NCBI GenBank assembly: GCA_037355855.1
Contig: CM074759.1
Coordinates: 4,526,001 to 4,590,000, forward strand
DNA: 64,000 nucleotides
From: Pseudo-nitzschia pungens
Lineage: Eukaryota > Bacillariophyta > Bacillariophyceae > Bacillariales > Bacillariaceae
Direction of reading: 5' to 3'
In this document: positions 10,228 through 21,057 of the stretch, in pieces
Numbering within the stretch: the first letter of the stretch is position 1
How the letters are laid out: every line of letters begins with the position of its first letter
The notes under the pieces: generated by a model
The model's input: the letters and a program-made list of their open reading frames with translations, nothing else
Databases searched by the model: none
What the model was told of the DNA's origin: nothing
Translations under genes and position numbers: made by a program

Positions 10228-11324
10228 CCTGGTATGCAAAGGTGGTTTGTCAAGTTTGCTTCTGGCTGCATTGGTGTTGGCAACCAGCTCCTTCACTACC
10301 AGCATCAGGATCATTCCAGGTGCCCCTTGTGTGATGCAAACATCAAGAAGGTCTCTCATGTGCTCTCCTGCTAGGACCTGGGGCTGTCAAGCACAGTGTG
10401 TCTGCCTTCAAGGGCCCCTGCAGTAGCGGCTTGAGGCTGAGCAGACTGATCCATTTTTGGTTGCTGCCATTGTGGATCTGCTCACCAGGGTTCAGAAGGG
10501 CCAGAGCATTTATCCATCATCCTATCCCCCTGCAATTGCTTTGGCTGTTAGGGCACAGAGGACAATTGGTTGGCACAACTGGCTTCTTGGTAGGTGGTCT
10601 CCTCTCTGGTATCACATCCAAGCCAAGTACTACTCCCAAATTGGCAGCAAGCGCTCTCCCAGATGCTGGGCTATAGCTATAGTCCGTCAGTTCTTTCTCA
10701 CCTGCTGGGATCTTTGGACTTACATGAATGAATGACTCCATGGTCCTGGGTGTACACTTGAGGCTGAGCAACACCAATCTCTTGATGCTTCCATTTCCTC
10801 TGAATTGGCTATTGGTGCAGCTGGTGCTCTTCCCCAGTCACACTCCCTTTTACAAACCCCTCTCCAAGTCCTTCAAGGTTACACCCTGACTGCCAAGAGG
10901 CAGTGGCTTGCAACCATCCACCTTGCCAGGAAACAATTTGTAGCCCCTGTCCAACCAGTGCAGCCATATCACCAGGAGGCTGCACTGCTGCCAGCTTGGC
11001 TCAGTGGATCTTAAGGGTGTTTCCACCTTGAGACTTGGTGTTTTCCACTCTGTTCCTGCTTCCCATCCTGTCCCTTCCCTTTTGATAGTGGGCATTCTTC
11101 CACTATCTTCGTTTCCCCTTCCCTTTCTGTCAAGTCCCTATTTTGTGGGGCTTGTTTTATTTATGTCCCTGCTTGTTGTTCAAGGTTGGTTTGAAAAATG
11201 GTCATTCTACCACTTGGGGTCCTGACTCTTTGATGGAGGCGACGTGGTTAAAGTCTGGTTACCGACTGAGTAATTTAGTTTCCCCACTTTTGGTAATTAA
11301 AGTTACTTAAATAAGTATATTAAT
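10228..11324 (+). mobile_element. 5'-truncated LINE fragment (copy H), decayed
   Basis: Begins at the ORF2 codons for the Met-Gln/Glu-Arg-Trp-Phe-Val segment and runs to the 3' tail (TTAAATAAGTATATTAATAT). The ORF2 part is broken by frame changes and a stop (AATGAATGA where intact copies have AATGAACGA, near 10735). The tail stem is mismatched (AGTCTG against CCGACT), in line with decay. It lies head-to-head with LINE GE, separated by a ~8-bp filler at 10220-10227. Confidence 0.8.
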
Positions 11325-11819
11325 ATTTCAAGAATCAAACTGTACACCAAGCACAGTCCCCCTAAAAACTGGCAAGCAAATACAGGTGAAACTATGGCAA
11401 AAATTAATATCTCGGTCCCCTCTCCATCAATTCTGACCAGAGCACTTCAGACAGTTCTATTTTATCACCAATAACAACAAGCCCTTCAATTTGCAGATCA
11501 ATTGGACCTGTTGTTTTCCAGAATCAAACTGTACAGTGACCAAAGAGAAAATGGAAGAAAATATAGTGACCAAAGAGAAAATGGAAGAAAATATTCCCCC
11601 CTGCTGTGCACCCAAATACAGCCACGAATCCACTTAGGACTGGAATACAATTAGCGAGTCTCCTTACCACCGATAACAGGAGACTGCTGAAACCGATAGG
11701 AATAGACTAATCAATAACTCTCACAATTTGCATATCACTACTATTCTAACCACTATTAGACCCAGGGTATGGCAAGGTTGATGTATGTGTGCTGGCCCGT
11801 GAGGTCATTCCCAAAGATT
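11325..11819. other. Unassigned AT-rich DNA with small tandem repeat
   Basis: No gene seen. AGAATCAAACTGTACA occurs at 11332 and again at 11521. A 30-bp unit beginning AGTGACCAAAGAG is tandemly repeated at 11535-11564 and 11565-11594. A segment near 11690-11775 is an inverted relative of the repeats at 13370 and 13557. Confidence 0.6.
11690..11775 (-). repeat. Dispersed repeat, inverted copy of the 13370 and 13557 units
   Basis: Read on the minus strand it gives CCATACCC-TGGGTCTAATAGTGGTTAG...TAGTAGTGATATGCAAATTG..., matching the plus-strand units at 13370-13546 and 13557-13720. It may be the ends of a decayed element; the family is unknown. Confidence 0.55.
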
Positions 11820-11835
11820 TTGAGCTTGATGGCTT

Positions 11836-12141
11836 GTATCAACACTTTGTACCTTGGTTTTGTCTTCTGTTCCTGCTTCTTATCCTGTCCCATCCCTTTT
11901 GATACTGGATCTTATCCCAATCTCTTCATTCCCATCTCACTTTCTCTCAAGTCCCTCTTTTGTGGGACTTGTTTGTCTTTTTCCCTGCTTGATGTTCAAG
12001 GTTTGTTTGAAAATTTGTCGTTCTACCACTTGGGGTCCTGACTCTATGATGGAGGCGACGTTAAAGTCTGGTTACAGACTGAGTAATTTAGTTTCACCTT
12101 TGGTGATTAAAGTTATTTAAATACGTATATTATTATTATTA
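11836..12141 (+). mobile_element. Extremely 5'-truncated LINE (copy J), 3' UTR only
   Basis: About 300 bp matching the LINE 3' UTR from ACACTTTGTACCTTGG onward, with both tail hairpins and a (TAT)n end. It is flanked by the 16-bp target-site duplication TTGAGCTTGATGGCTT (11820-11835 and 12142-12157), with ~6 bp of filler at the 5' junction. This is classic target-primed reverse transcription with severe 5' truncation. The target was continuous across this point. Confidence 0.9.
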
Positions 12142-14071
12142 TTGAGCTTGATGGCTTACATGCACTCCTGGATGACGTCCTTCTTGTACTCCTCTGTTTT
12201 GTAGTAGCAAATGAGGAAGCCTGAAATACCAGGAGCTTCAGTTCCTTTGCTGGGCAAATTGTTAAGTGTACCTGCATTCTTCACCTGTTCATTGGGTGCA
12301 TCAGGTGATTTAGCACCTGTTTTGTTGTGAGGTTGATCTGGAACGATCACCTCCGCAGGATGTCTGGCTGGTCCATTCTTTGTGGTTTCAAATAGTTGCA
12401 GGCCTCCTTGATGCGTTTCTGTACCAGTCGGTCTTTGTGGACCATGGTACCTGCTTCCTTGGTGTTCGTGGTCCTTGCCAGGATGCGCTGGATGACGGAT
12501 AGTGCTTCATTGGTGACAATTTGTTGGAGCGTGTTGATCTTTTGCTTGTCATTGAGTTTATCTGTCAGCAATCTTCCTGTTGAAGTCTCCTTTCCTCCGG
12601 AGGACGAAGTCTCTCAGTACCACTGAGCACCTTCAGGTAGTGACTGAAGGCCAATCCTTCATTTTGTACGTTGACACTCATCTTCACTGTGGTGGCATGC
12701 TCATGTCTCTCCTCTCCCGTGAACTTTCAAGAAAATTGCTTGGTCTGTTTAGATGTCACCATGGTGGATTAATCATTTAGTTTGTTTGTTCTTGTTGCAA
12801 TATTCCTGCTATTTTGCTGATTTTGAGTTGAAACTGAGAAAAAGTGATTTCCTCCAGTTTGCTTCTGAATCCACAGGTTCCCATGGTATCTTGTGTTGTA
12901 ACAGTATTTTGACTTTATTGTGGGTTCTCCACTTCTATATTAGTGTTCCAGGACTCATATTCTGTGGTTCTCTGGTGTTGTTGTTCTATTTAACTTGTGC
13001 TGGGTCAATCCCACTGTCCTTTTTCCTGTGGGAATGGTAAGGTGGGAGATCCCTATATACCTGTCTGCATATTTTATATGTTATGTTTGGTTGGCAGTCC
13101 TTTCCCAGTCTGTCTCTCCTTTGTGTGTTGATCCAGTGAGTTCACTCCACTGTTAGTATGTGTCACTTTTTTGATACACACTGTGATTTTTGATTTTGTC
13201 AACCATGGTCCTGTCAAGGTCCTTAGGTGTCTCTGTTGTTACTACTGTTCCATCTAATGGCACTAACAGCTCCTGTGATGGGTGTTCCTTAGTGCTGCAG
13301 ACACTGGTGGTTCCTTCTCCCTGTTTTGCTTCTCTGTGCCTCCATTTTTGGCTGCTTGTTTCTGCTCATGCCATACCCCGAGTCTACTAGTGATTAGAAC
13401 AGTAGTGATATGTAAATTGTGAGCTCTAAAGATTAGTCTATTGCTACTACTGCTTCCAGTCAATATTGATATTTGCGATTCAAACGCCTTGCTAATCTCA
13501 TTCTTGCTCTTTGATTGAACTTGTGTAATCAATGCGAAGCTAGATTTTAAAGTCATGCTCTAACCTGGGTCTACTAGTGATTAAATAGTACTAGTGATAT
13601 GCAAATTGTGAGCTCTAAAGATTAGTCTGTTGCTATTGCTTCCAGTCGATATTGGAATCAGCAATTCTAACGCCTTGCTAATATCATTCTTCCTCTTTGT
13701 CCCGAGTGAACTGGTGACTAATTCCGATGCACGGCAGAGAGAGAGAGAGCAGTAAAAGCAGCAACAAACAGTAGTACCGGAACAGAAGAAGGGTGCTGCT
13801 GGCATACACTGAGTCCACAGGGTAATCTCCACTCTCATACAAATCTTTCGAACTCAGTCTTAAACAGTTCCCTTTCTCTACCACCGGAGTTTTCTCAGGC
13901 CTTCCCTCCTCTGGAATCGAAGTCACGCTGTAAAGCGTTTAGGATCAATCAAGTTTGCATCTCCACTGATTTGCTTGAAAATAATGATCACTACCAGCAG
14001 AGTGCTACGTGAAAAAGACGTGTAGGCGTAAAGGCATGTTCATGTTTTCTTTTACTGAAGGTTGCGAAATT
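12142..14071. other. Unassigned DNA with coding-like debris
   Basis: On the minus strand, two overlapping open stretches (12571-12347 and 12350-12156) read as ordinary hydrophilic protein (KLNDKQKINTLQQIV; RILARTTNTKEAGTM) but in different frames and without a recognisable family. They may be a decayed gene or mobile-element gag. The rest is T-rich with repeats at 13370-13720 and a short GA run near 13735. I do not call a gene. Confidence 0.35.
13370..13720 (+). repeat. Two diverged direct repeats, ~185 bp apart
   Basis: Both units contain GTCTACTAGTGATTA...TAGTGATATGYAAATTGTGAGCTCTAAAGATTAGTCTRTTGCT and then CTTCCAGTC...ATATT...CGCCTTGCTAAT. Units start near 13383 and 13570. The inverted relative at 11690-11775 suggests a dispersed family, perhaps LTR or TIR remnants. 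Confidence 0.7.
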
Positions 14072-16981
14072 TTAAGAGTTGTGAATAATGAAGTCTTCCA
14101 ATCCAGAAGATTCCAATGATAGCCCCTTTTCGTTACACAAATGGAGAATACATATGAAGTAAAAAGGTAGCGTAACATCAGTCTGAGATTGTCTGGCTTG
14201 CATATCTCGAACTGTATCTTGAAACGAAAGCGATGCGACGATGCCATTCCTCTCATCGCGATTATTAATTGATTCTCCATTGTAATCATCACTGGAAGTT
14301 GGAGGAGCAACAGTTGAATCCAAAACGGTGGATGCTGTCGAAAGATAATCGGAATCGTCATTTTCGATTTGTTTTCCCACGTTTACGGCATTCTGATTCT
14401 TTTCGTCGAATGTATGTTCAAGCTCTGTCCATAAATCTCTTTTGAGACGTTTCACATCGACCTTTCGAGCAACGGTGGCATATCCTATCTTGATTTTGTC
14501 AACCTTGCGAACCCCCTCCATATCAGAAATGACAAATTCATTGTCGTCGTCAGCGTACGGCTTTCTGTCCTCATTGTCTGTTGAGTCAAACCCAAGTCCA
14601 TCGTCATCATACCCATATGAATTCTCCTCGTCTCCTCCCCAGGTCTCTACTCCACCAAATCCTACAGCCTTCGTAGACTTTGGCACGTACATGGAGTCTG
14701 TTTTATCCTGGTTCGTTTTTGCTATATCGGCAAGATTCGCCTTCGGTCGCAAGAACAACGTGACGAGTTCCTTGATTGTCAATCCAGCATCCATTGGAAG
14801 CAAATTATTGACCCTGCCATACTTTACACGTGCTGTGTTTGCAAATTGTAGGGGACTAACAATATTCTTTCCACGCCTACGCGACGGTTTTTCAACCATG
14901 GCTTCAAGATTCTCGATCGGATTCGAGATGGATACAAGTAAGTCACTGCCGGAGTATAACGCTGATTTTGTCTTCCTCTTCGCTGCTTTCTTCATCCTAG
15001 AGTCTGTCGTACTATCTCCCTTGAATACATCACCCCTGCTATTAGCATTGAGGGCACCAACTTTCATCTTGTGTCGCCGAGCAGATGGCATCTTTTTCCA
15101 ATGCTCTGCTCCAGCCCACAAATTTCCGGATGACAAACTCTTCAATGCCTGGTTACTAAAATACTCATATTGGTTGTCGGCTTGAATCGTAGCAATATCT
15201 CCCGATGCGATTGCATCCAACAGGATACTGACTTGTGAATGCATCGGTCGTGAGAATTCACCAGGTGTTTTTTTCTTGGAAGATTCATCACAGTTGTTTT
15301 CGTTAGAATTCTCGAAAGTCCCCCGAGTAGGCTCAAAACTCGAAGAGGAGAAACGATGACTCCCACTTTGCAAATCTCCGAAGACATCAATCTCTTCTCC
15401 AATATAACCGAAACCACCGTCATCGTAATCACACGCTCCCACACCACCGTGCGTCCCCATACTACCCCGAGAAATAATAGATCGTCCTAAATCTCCCTGG
15501 GAAGCTCTACTACGTTCAATTGCCTCGAGATGAATAGATTTATCGGCCTCTATCTCCTCTTCAAAACTGCTCGCGTACCGATCAGACTGATAAAGGAGAG
15601 ATATTTCAAGAGCGGTTAAGAGATTTGAGCGGGAAAGATAATCGTGTTCAACTTTCTCTGTGATTCCAACTTACCGAGTTCCCTGCTTCCTCTACAAATC
15701 CTCTTTCTCGAAGCTCAGTGTACTGATCGCGTAGAGGTCCGAGCTGGGGAACGAGCGTCATATTTTGAAGTGAACTAGACCTTCCTGTGGCGTCGGACAA
15801 TTCACTTCCTAGTTTCTCTACCAACCTTTTGACGTCAACTGAGTTTTTTTTTAAGGGCAAGGGTTTTTCAAGGTCCTCTTCGATTTCGGTGCTAACATCT
15901 TCAGTGTCCAAGGTGGAATCGAACACTATATTGCAACCAGCACTTCCCACACCAAGATTTGCGAGTAGAAGGCCCCTTGCTCCGCCCTCATCAAATGTTT
16001 TCGACATTTTGTGGAACAAGGGATCGATATCAAAGGCAGCGTCAAGTTTGTGAATGTTGATATTTGCTTGAATGTAGGAAAAAACAGTTAGTAAGACGCT
16101 CATATGTCATATATGAAAGGCGTATTGCTCACCCAGCTGATTTGCTTTTCATTCTTACCTACGTTTTGTTCCAATGTATCCGCTACTGTAGTTTTCCTTC
16201 TAGAGCTTGCAGATCGCATCTTTGATTCACAACCGACATTATCCCCTCGTCCGTTGTTATTACGATCGCTAACATTTTCAGAATTGTTCTTTTCATCATT
16301 GCTGGCAGCATTTGTATCGGTGCGATTGAGATTGGCCAAAACTTTATAAGACGTCAAATGGACGTCATCTACGCGATAAGAATAAATCTTGACTGACGCG
16401 TCGAGAGTACAGCTGGCCTTTGTGAAGTTCACACCAGAGATCAGAGTCGAGTCCATGGTCGATTCCATTTTACTGCGAATAGTGTTAGTAGAACCACCAT
16501 TCATACGGTGTGACTGTCGCCCGCCACTTCCACCCCCACTGTCAGACCGTAATTCGGGCGCAATGAATCTGTCTAAATGATCAATTAGATTCAAATTCCA
16601 TGAATTTGCAGCATTGATTCGGTTTTCTGCATTCATCCTGATGGCGTTCCGATAAACTTCTACAAGACTAGTTGAGCTTACACCGTCGTAGTGGCCGTTA
16701 TCATCATCACCATCGTCATCGGGAGTAATTCTCAAAAATCTTGCAGATGATCGACGGCGTCGTCGACTGCTAGCTTGTTTCTTCATCAAGGAACGTCGAT
16801 CTTTCAATTTAGTCTTCATATCTTCTTCCAGCTCCACTTTGGAAGGCAATGAGCTTTCAATGAGATTCTCATTACTCGCATTTAGTTGTGTGGAATCATA
16901 TTGATCGTCGTCGCAATCGTCGCCTGCAAAGCATATGCCGCCGATGGTTCTTGTCCAGGGCGATTTTCCAGGACTATCCAT
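14072..16981 (-). CDS. CAP-H: Condensin complex subunit 2 (CAP-H / Barren), three exons
   Basis: The kleisin subunit of condensin I, linking the SMC2/SMC4 heads in mitotic chromosome compaction. Minus-strand exons: 16981-16159, 16066-15675, 15586-14072. Introns: 16158-16067 (GTAAGA...AAG, 92 bp) and 15674-15587 (GTAAGT...CAG, 88 bp). Exons total 2730 nt, or 909 aa, with phases fitting at both junctions. Conserved blocks in order: basic-Arg run SSRRRRRSSARFL; SCTLDASVKIYSYRVDDVH; across junction 1 the N-x-ANI-N-I-H-K-L-D block and DPLFHKMSKTFDEGGARGLLL; LVPQLGPLRDQY; then KIKIGYATVARKVDVKRLKRDLW and a terminal FYFICILHLCNEKGLSLE block. It is longer than typical animal CAP-H because of acidic, Asp/Asn/Ser-rich linkers. 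The upstream GTG-initiated frame at 16993 is not used; the ATG at 16981-16979 is chosen. Confidence 0.93.
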
Positions 16982-17435
16982 TCTTACTTCCACTGTTTCT
17001 GTGATAGTTTCCGTACCAAACTTCTTGACAATTCAACCGGAAGGCTGATGCATCATTAATCATTACGGTACTGTATGATCTTTAAGCGAAGGTAAGAGAG
17101 GACAAAGAATCAATCAAAATAATACGAACGAAATACGTGCCAGAAGTTACTTTCTTCATAATTTAATGAAGTACGAAGTGCATAGTAAGGTCTACTGTAG
17201 GTGTTTTCGTCCTACAAAATTCCAAACAGCTACGAAGTATTTTGAAAACAGTGGACAAAGAACCGTTGGTCATCTGTAATGAAATTCATGTTACAGTAAG
17301 GCTTATTTTGAAAACGCGCCGTCCAGGTTCGAAATGAAATTTGAAATTTAAAATTGGTGGAGTTGTAATTGCGAAGAAGTACGTACCGGTAGGTACCGTT
17401 AGGTTACGGTACCGGTGAGGTTATGTACTCGTACG
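16982..17435. other. Intergenic DNA upstream of CAP-H
   Basis: Holds the presumed CAP-H promoter. Near 17385-17435 it is dense in short palindromic words (GGTACC, ACCGGT, GTACGTAC). No gene or clear core promoter element seen. Confidence 0.4.
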
Positions 17436-17437
17436 TA

Positions 17438-17466
17438 CTACCTCTGGTCCAAAATACTGGACCGAT
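17438..17466 (+). repeat. Left terminal inverted repeat
   Basis: 29 bp beginning CTACCTCTGGTCCA with an internal GGTCC/GGACC palindrome, preceded by TA. Confidence 0.6.
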
Positions 17467-18010
17467 CAGCACATATTTTTGAACTTGGAATCAATTTTCA
17501 ACCAATTCAAATCATTCTTTTTGGGTTAAACTCTCCTCAACAAACTCCCTACCATATGCCTGGTTAGACACTAGTTAGGCTAGTGGTATTGGTCTACCTT
17601 TCATTGGGACTCAAAGTCAGCTTTTACTGCCCTATAAATGTGATTTTACCGCAACAAAAGATCACGTTTTCACAAATACGTACCAAGTACAAACCGTGAA
17701 AACGAACATTCACACCGTCTGCCATTCCATCCGTACACGACGTGGTTCCCCCTTCCCCTGGCATACAGAAGTCGTGAAAAAACTCTCACAAACCTGGAGA
17801 CAGCAGCATCGAAAAAAAAAAACACAAGTTCGAAGATGCGATCAAAGAAAAACACGAAACGCCGAGGGCCTGTTGTAATTAAAATAAACGCTTCTTTGCA
17901 AACCACATCCCATTTGAGTGAGTATCATCCACCACATTGCACCTCTCCTGGCTTCTGCTGTTCATTTTGTTCTTCCTACGGTCAATTTCGTGCTGTATTG
18001 CTTGGCAATA

Positions 18011-18104
18011 TCGAACGATTTTCGTTCGATTCTTTCGTATCACTTCTTTCTCACATTCAAGAACGTGTCTTTCGTATCACTTCTTTCTCAGATTCAACGT
18101 GTTT
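18011..18104 (+). repeat. Hairpin plus 37-bp tandem duplication
   Basis: A perfect TCGAACGA/TCGTTCGA hairpin (loop TTT) at 18011-18029 is followed by two copies of a 37-bp unit starting TCTTTCGTATCACTTCTTTC at 18031 and 18068. It sits upstream of the low-complexity open frame at 18148 and could be its 5' flank. Confidence 0.75.
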
Positions 18105-18147
18105 AACAGTGGTTATCAACGACGTCAACGTGTTCAGTGTTTTTAAC

Positions 18148-18618
18148 ATGGATTACAGCCGCCAACGCTCCCGCAACAACAGCAGCGGCAGGAAGAACAA
18201 CAACGACAGAGGAAGGGAAACAACGAACAATGAAATAAACACGAACGACGATGCAACCGCAAACAATGGGAACGATGACAAGAACAACACCAGCAACAGC
18301 AACAGCAACACCAGCAACAGCAACAGCAACAGCAACGCGAATAACGATGATGACAACAATTTAAACAATAACAACAGCAACAGCAACGCCAGCAACAACG
18401 GCAGTGCCACGAGAAGAACTCGCAAACAGCAACAGCAACGCAAACAACAACAGCAGCAAAGTCAACAACAACAGCAACAACAGCAACGTAAACAGCAGCA
18501 GCAGAAGCAGCAGCAGCAACGCGAACAGCAACAGCATCAAACAACGCAAACCACGTCGACAACAACAATGCAAACAACACCAACAACAACAACAACGCTG
18601 ACGTTGGCAACACCATAA
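18148..18618 (+). CDS. Low-complexity Asn/Gln-rich open frame (doubtful gene)
   Basis: 156 codons from the ATG at 18148: a short MDYSRQRSRNNSSGRKNNN start, then Asn/Ser, then Gln/Lys/Arg runs. The opposite strand and other frames are also open because the DNA is (AAC/CAG)-like repeat, so openness is weak evidence. No domain. If translated it would be a disordered, prion-like composition protein. It is convergent with the RusA-like gene. Confidence 0.25.
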   Translation: MDYSRQRSRNNSSGRKNNNDRGRETTNNEINTNDDATANNGNDDKNNTSNSNSNTSNSNSNSNANNDDDNNLNNNNSNSNASNNGSATRRTRKQQQQRKQQQQQSQQQQQQQQRKQQQQKQQQQREQQQHQTTQTTSTTTMQTTPTTTTTLTLATP

Positions 18619-19605
18619 ACAACAGCAACGCTAGACGAATAATGCTGATGACAACAGCAACAACCACAGTGCAAACAACAACAACAACAACAACAACAAC
18701 GCAAACAACAACGCAAACAACAAGAGCAATATTGACGTCGAGAACATCATAAACAACAGAAACGCCAGACAAATTTTCATTAACCCTTATTCTGCAAGAA
18801 ATTGATTTTGTAATGCTGCAAGCAATCGAAAAGCCGCTAACAACAATCGAAACAACAATCAACAACGGAAACACGAACTGCAACACAAACGCTAACATGA
18901 ACGCCGCAAGCGTCGCAAACAGCAACAGCAGTGGCAACACGAACAGGAACGCAAATAACAGTGGCAATGCAAATAACAGCAACGTGAACAGGCACAATGC
19001 AAACAACGTCAGCACTGCATTGCAAACAGCAACAACAACAAAGCAAACAACAACGCAAACAGCAACATAAATAACATCAATGTGAACAGAGACAGTCGTT
19101 CAAACAACAATAGTGGATGGTTTTGTTTGAATCAAACAGCGTTCAATTCGGTTCGTCGGTCAATGGATTTGTTTGAATCGAACAGTGTCTGATTCAGTTT
19201 GTCGGTCAATGGAGGATTCTTCTGAATCAAACAGCAGTCGGTCAGTGGATTCGAATATCAACAACGCCGATAGCAACAGCAACAACAACGTTGACAGCAA
19301 TGGCTATTGAAACAATGTCAACAATGATGCAAACACAACACAGTTGCAAACAACGCAGCTGCAAACAACGCAGCTGCAAACAACGCAGCTGCAAACAACG
19401 CAGCTGCAAACAAAGGGAACAGCAACGCGAACAGCAACGCGAACAGCAATGCAAACAACAATGCCAATAGCAACGCAAATAGCAACGGCAACGCAAATAA
19501 CGGCGGCAACGCAAATAGCAGCAACTCAACGCGAATAACAGCAATGCAAACAACAGCAGCAACGCAAATAACGTCAATGGTGACAAAAACACAAAAAACA
19601 ACCTA
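18200..19605 (+). repeat. AAC/CAA/GCA trinucleotide-rich region
   Basis: About 1.4 kb of impure trinucleotide repeat. It includes five 15-bp units (AGCTGCAAACAACGC type) at 19342-19416 and three ~50-bp units around GTTTGAATCAAACAGC at 19125-19250. It gives spurious open frames on both strands (for example 18143-19015 minus). Confidence 0.9.
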
Positions 19606-19618
19606 GTAATTAAATCTT

Positions 19619-20206
19619 TCACAAAGAAGTGCTGTCCAACGTCAAGTCAATTACGTCCTGAGCGTTGACACTGCTGTCATCATCGTCATCATTCACCCAG
19701 AATGGACGATAGTTTTTGGGTGCTTCCTCAGTCGTTTTCTTGATGCGAAACATTGTAAGGCCTTCACCGCAGTCGATGCCATACACTTTTGAGACAGCAA
19801 GCCTAACAACTTGCCGGTCATTGTTACAGAGAGAGACTCCATTCTTGTCTTTCAATTGAAAACAATCCAATAGAAATTTTCCAAGGTTGTCGACATCATT
19901 CTGTATGTTGCCATTCTTGAGAGGAAAAACAAACTCAGCTGTAACTTTGATGTTGCTCCTTCCAAAGGACTTTGGGGAAAAGCCATGCAACGTTTGTGCT
20001 TTGGAAATCGCAGCAACAAACTCTTTCTGCAGTTTCTTCTGTGTATTGAATCTGTAGGTCTTTCCACCTCGACCACCTGTTCTTTTGATTGACTGAGGTC
20101 GACCAGCAATAGTGATTGCCAGTTCGTCAGCATTTCTTTTGAAGGGCATTGACTTCAGGGTGTCAAAGTGAGGTGGATTTGCTTGGGATCGTGTGGTAGG
20201 AGCCAT
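19619..20206 (-). CDS. RusA-like Holliday-junction resolvase with C-terminal SIM-like motif
   Basis: 195 aa from ATG 20206-20204. The core matches the RusA family, homodimeric Mg-dependent nucleases that cleave four-way DNA junctions. The signature NDVDNLGKFLLD followed by NNDRQVVRLAVSK retains the acidic residues D104, D106 and D130 and the lysine K110 that correspond to the RusA active site. An N-terminal ITIAGRPQSIKR strand precedes it and is also family-like. Extra parts: a ~25-aa N-terminal extension (MAPTTRSQ...) and an acidic C-terminus DDDDDSS...DVIDLTLD, which resembles a SUMO-interacting motif. A Met-rich start, single exon, and no close neighbour on the strand. RusA is best known from phages and bacteria, so a eukaryotic copy with a SIM-like tail is unusual. 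Function is inferred; it could act in element mobility or host repair. Confidence 0.78.
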   Translation of the reverse strand: MAPTTRSQANPPHFDTLKSMPFKRNADELAITIAGRPQSIKRTGGRGGKTYRFNTQKKLQKEFVAAISKAQTLHGFSPKSFGRSNIKVTAEFVFPLKNGNIQNDVDNLGKFLLDCFQLKDKNGVSLCNNDRQVVRLAVSKVYGIDCGEGLTMFRIKKTTEEAPKNYRPFWVNDDDDDSSVNAQDVIDLTLDSTSL

Positions 20207-21057
20207 TGTTCAGTTGACGACTGCGCAAATTCAAACGCGTTCCAATCAAATGGCGTTCGATTGATGGAATTAATTGAATCAAAAAGTGTGAGAGCTTTGT
20301 TTTCATGAAAATGTGAAGCTTTGTTTTTATGAATTTGGAAGGTTCTCCAAATCGACCTTGTTTTTGATTCTTCAAAATTCAAGGTTTTTACTTACTGCAC
20401 CTAAGTTTTGATACTTGAGTCGTATGTACCTAAGTACTGAAAATCCTTGTTCTAATGCTTAAATTCAATGAGATACTTAGATGTATGTGTCTATCACTGA
20501 AAATCGCTGATAACTTTTGACATTTTTACTTAAGTATCGCGACCTCGCTTGAAAAATCAAGGGGTTCATAGGAAGAGGATTTTCATCGAAAAATTAATAT
20601 GCACCTCGAGGGATCAAGGGGAAACTCTGTTACTGAATCCCGTTTTCACTGGTTCCATGAAACCTGGAATTTTCCTGTGAGAAACGCCGGCTACGCCGGC
20701 GTGAAAACGTCGCGCTGCGCGCGAAAACGTGAAAATTCCGGTTGAAAGCCTTCCACCGGTCATTTGAAACTCTGGAAAGTTCCCCCAGCAAGCTGGGACA
20801 ATAATCTATCATTATTGTATAAGTAGTGTGAACCAGAAGAGTGTTCTTGTCTTTCGTTTTATCATCCAAAGATAGCCTATTTTTTGCTCAACTGATGCTA
20901 AAAACAGCGTGATAGCGCTAGTAATTTAATTTTGTGTGTGTTTTATCACGGTGATTTTGATGCGCACCTAATTTAATTTTCTGGTAAAAATTTGGTACAA
21001 ATTCTACATATTTCTACGCTGAATGATACAGTATTTAGGACTGGATACAGAAAAGTC
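20207..21057. other. Upstream region of the RusA-like gene
   Basis: AT-rich with TACTTAAG/ACCTAAGT-like words (20385-20535) and the compound hairpin cluster at 20666-20739. The frame at 20630-20869 (minus) spans the hairpins and is not credible. No other gene seen. Confidence 0.45.
20666..20739. repeat. Compound foldback with two GC-rich hairpins
   Basis: Outer arms GGAATTTTC (20666-20674) and GAAAATTCC (20731-20739) enclose two hairpins: ACGCCGGC/GCCGGCGT with loop TAC (20684-20702) and CGCGC/GCGCG with loop TGC (20711-20723). The strongly GC-rich stems stand out from AT-rich surroundings. Confidence 0.75.

Noticed and set aside
8252..11324. Twin-priming (5' inversion) LINE made of the minus 8252-10219 and plus 10228-11324 pieces
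   Set aside because: The minus piece continues beyond element F to its own 3' tail at 5091, so the two pieces overlap in content and are separate copies.
16982..16993. Extended CAP-H start
   Set aside because: Would begin at GTG; the in-frame ATG at 16981 follows closely.
18143..19015. Long Cys/Leu/Val-rich protein on the minus strand
   Set aside because: It is the antisense reading of AAC/CAG-type repeat; openness is due to composition.
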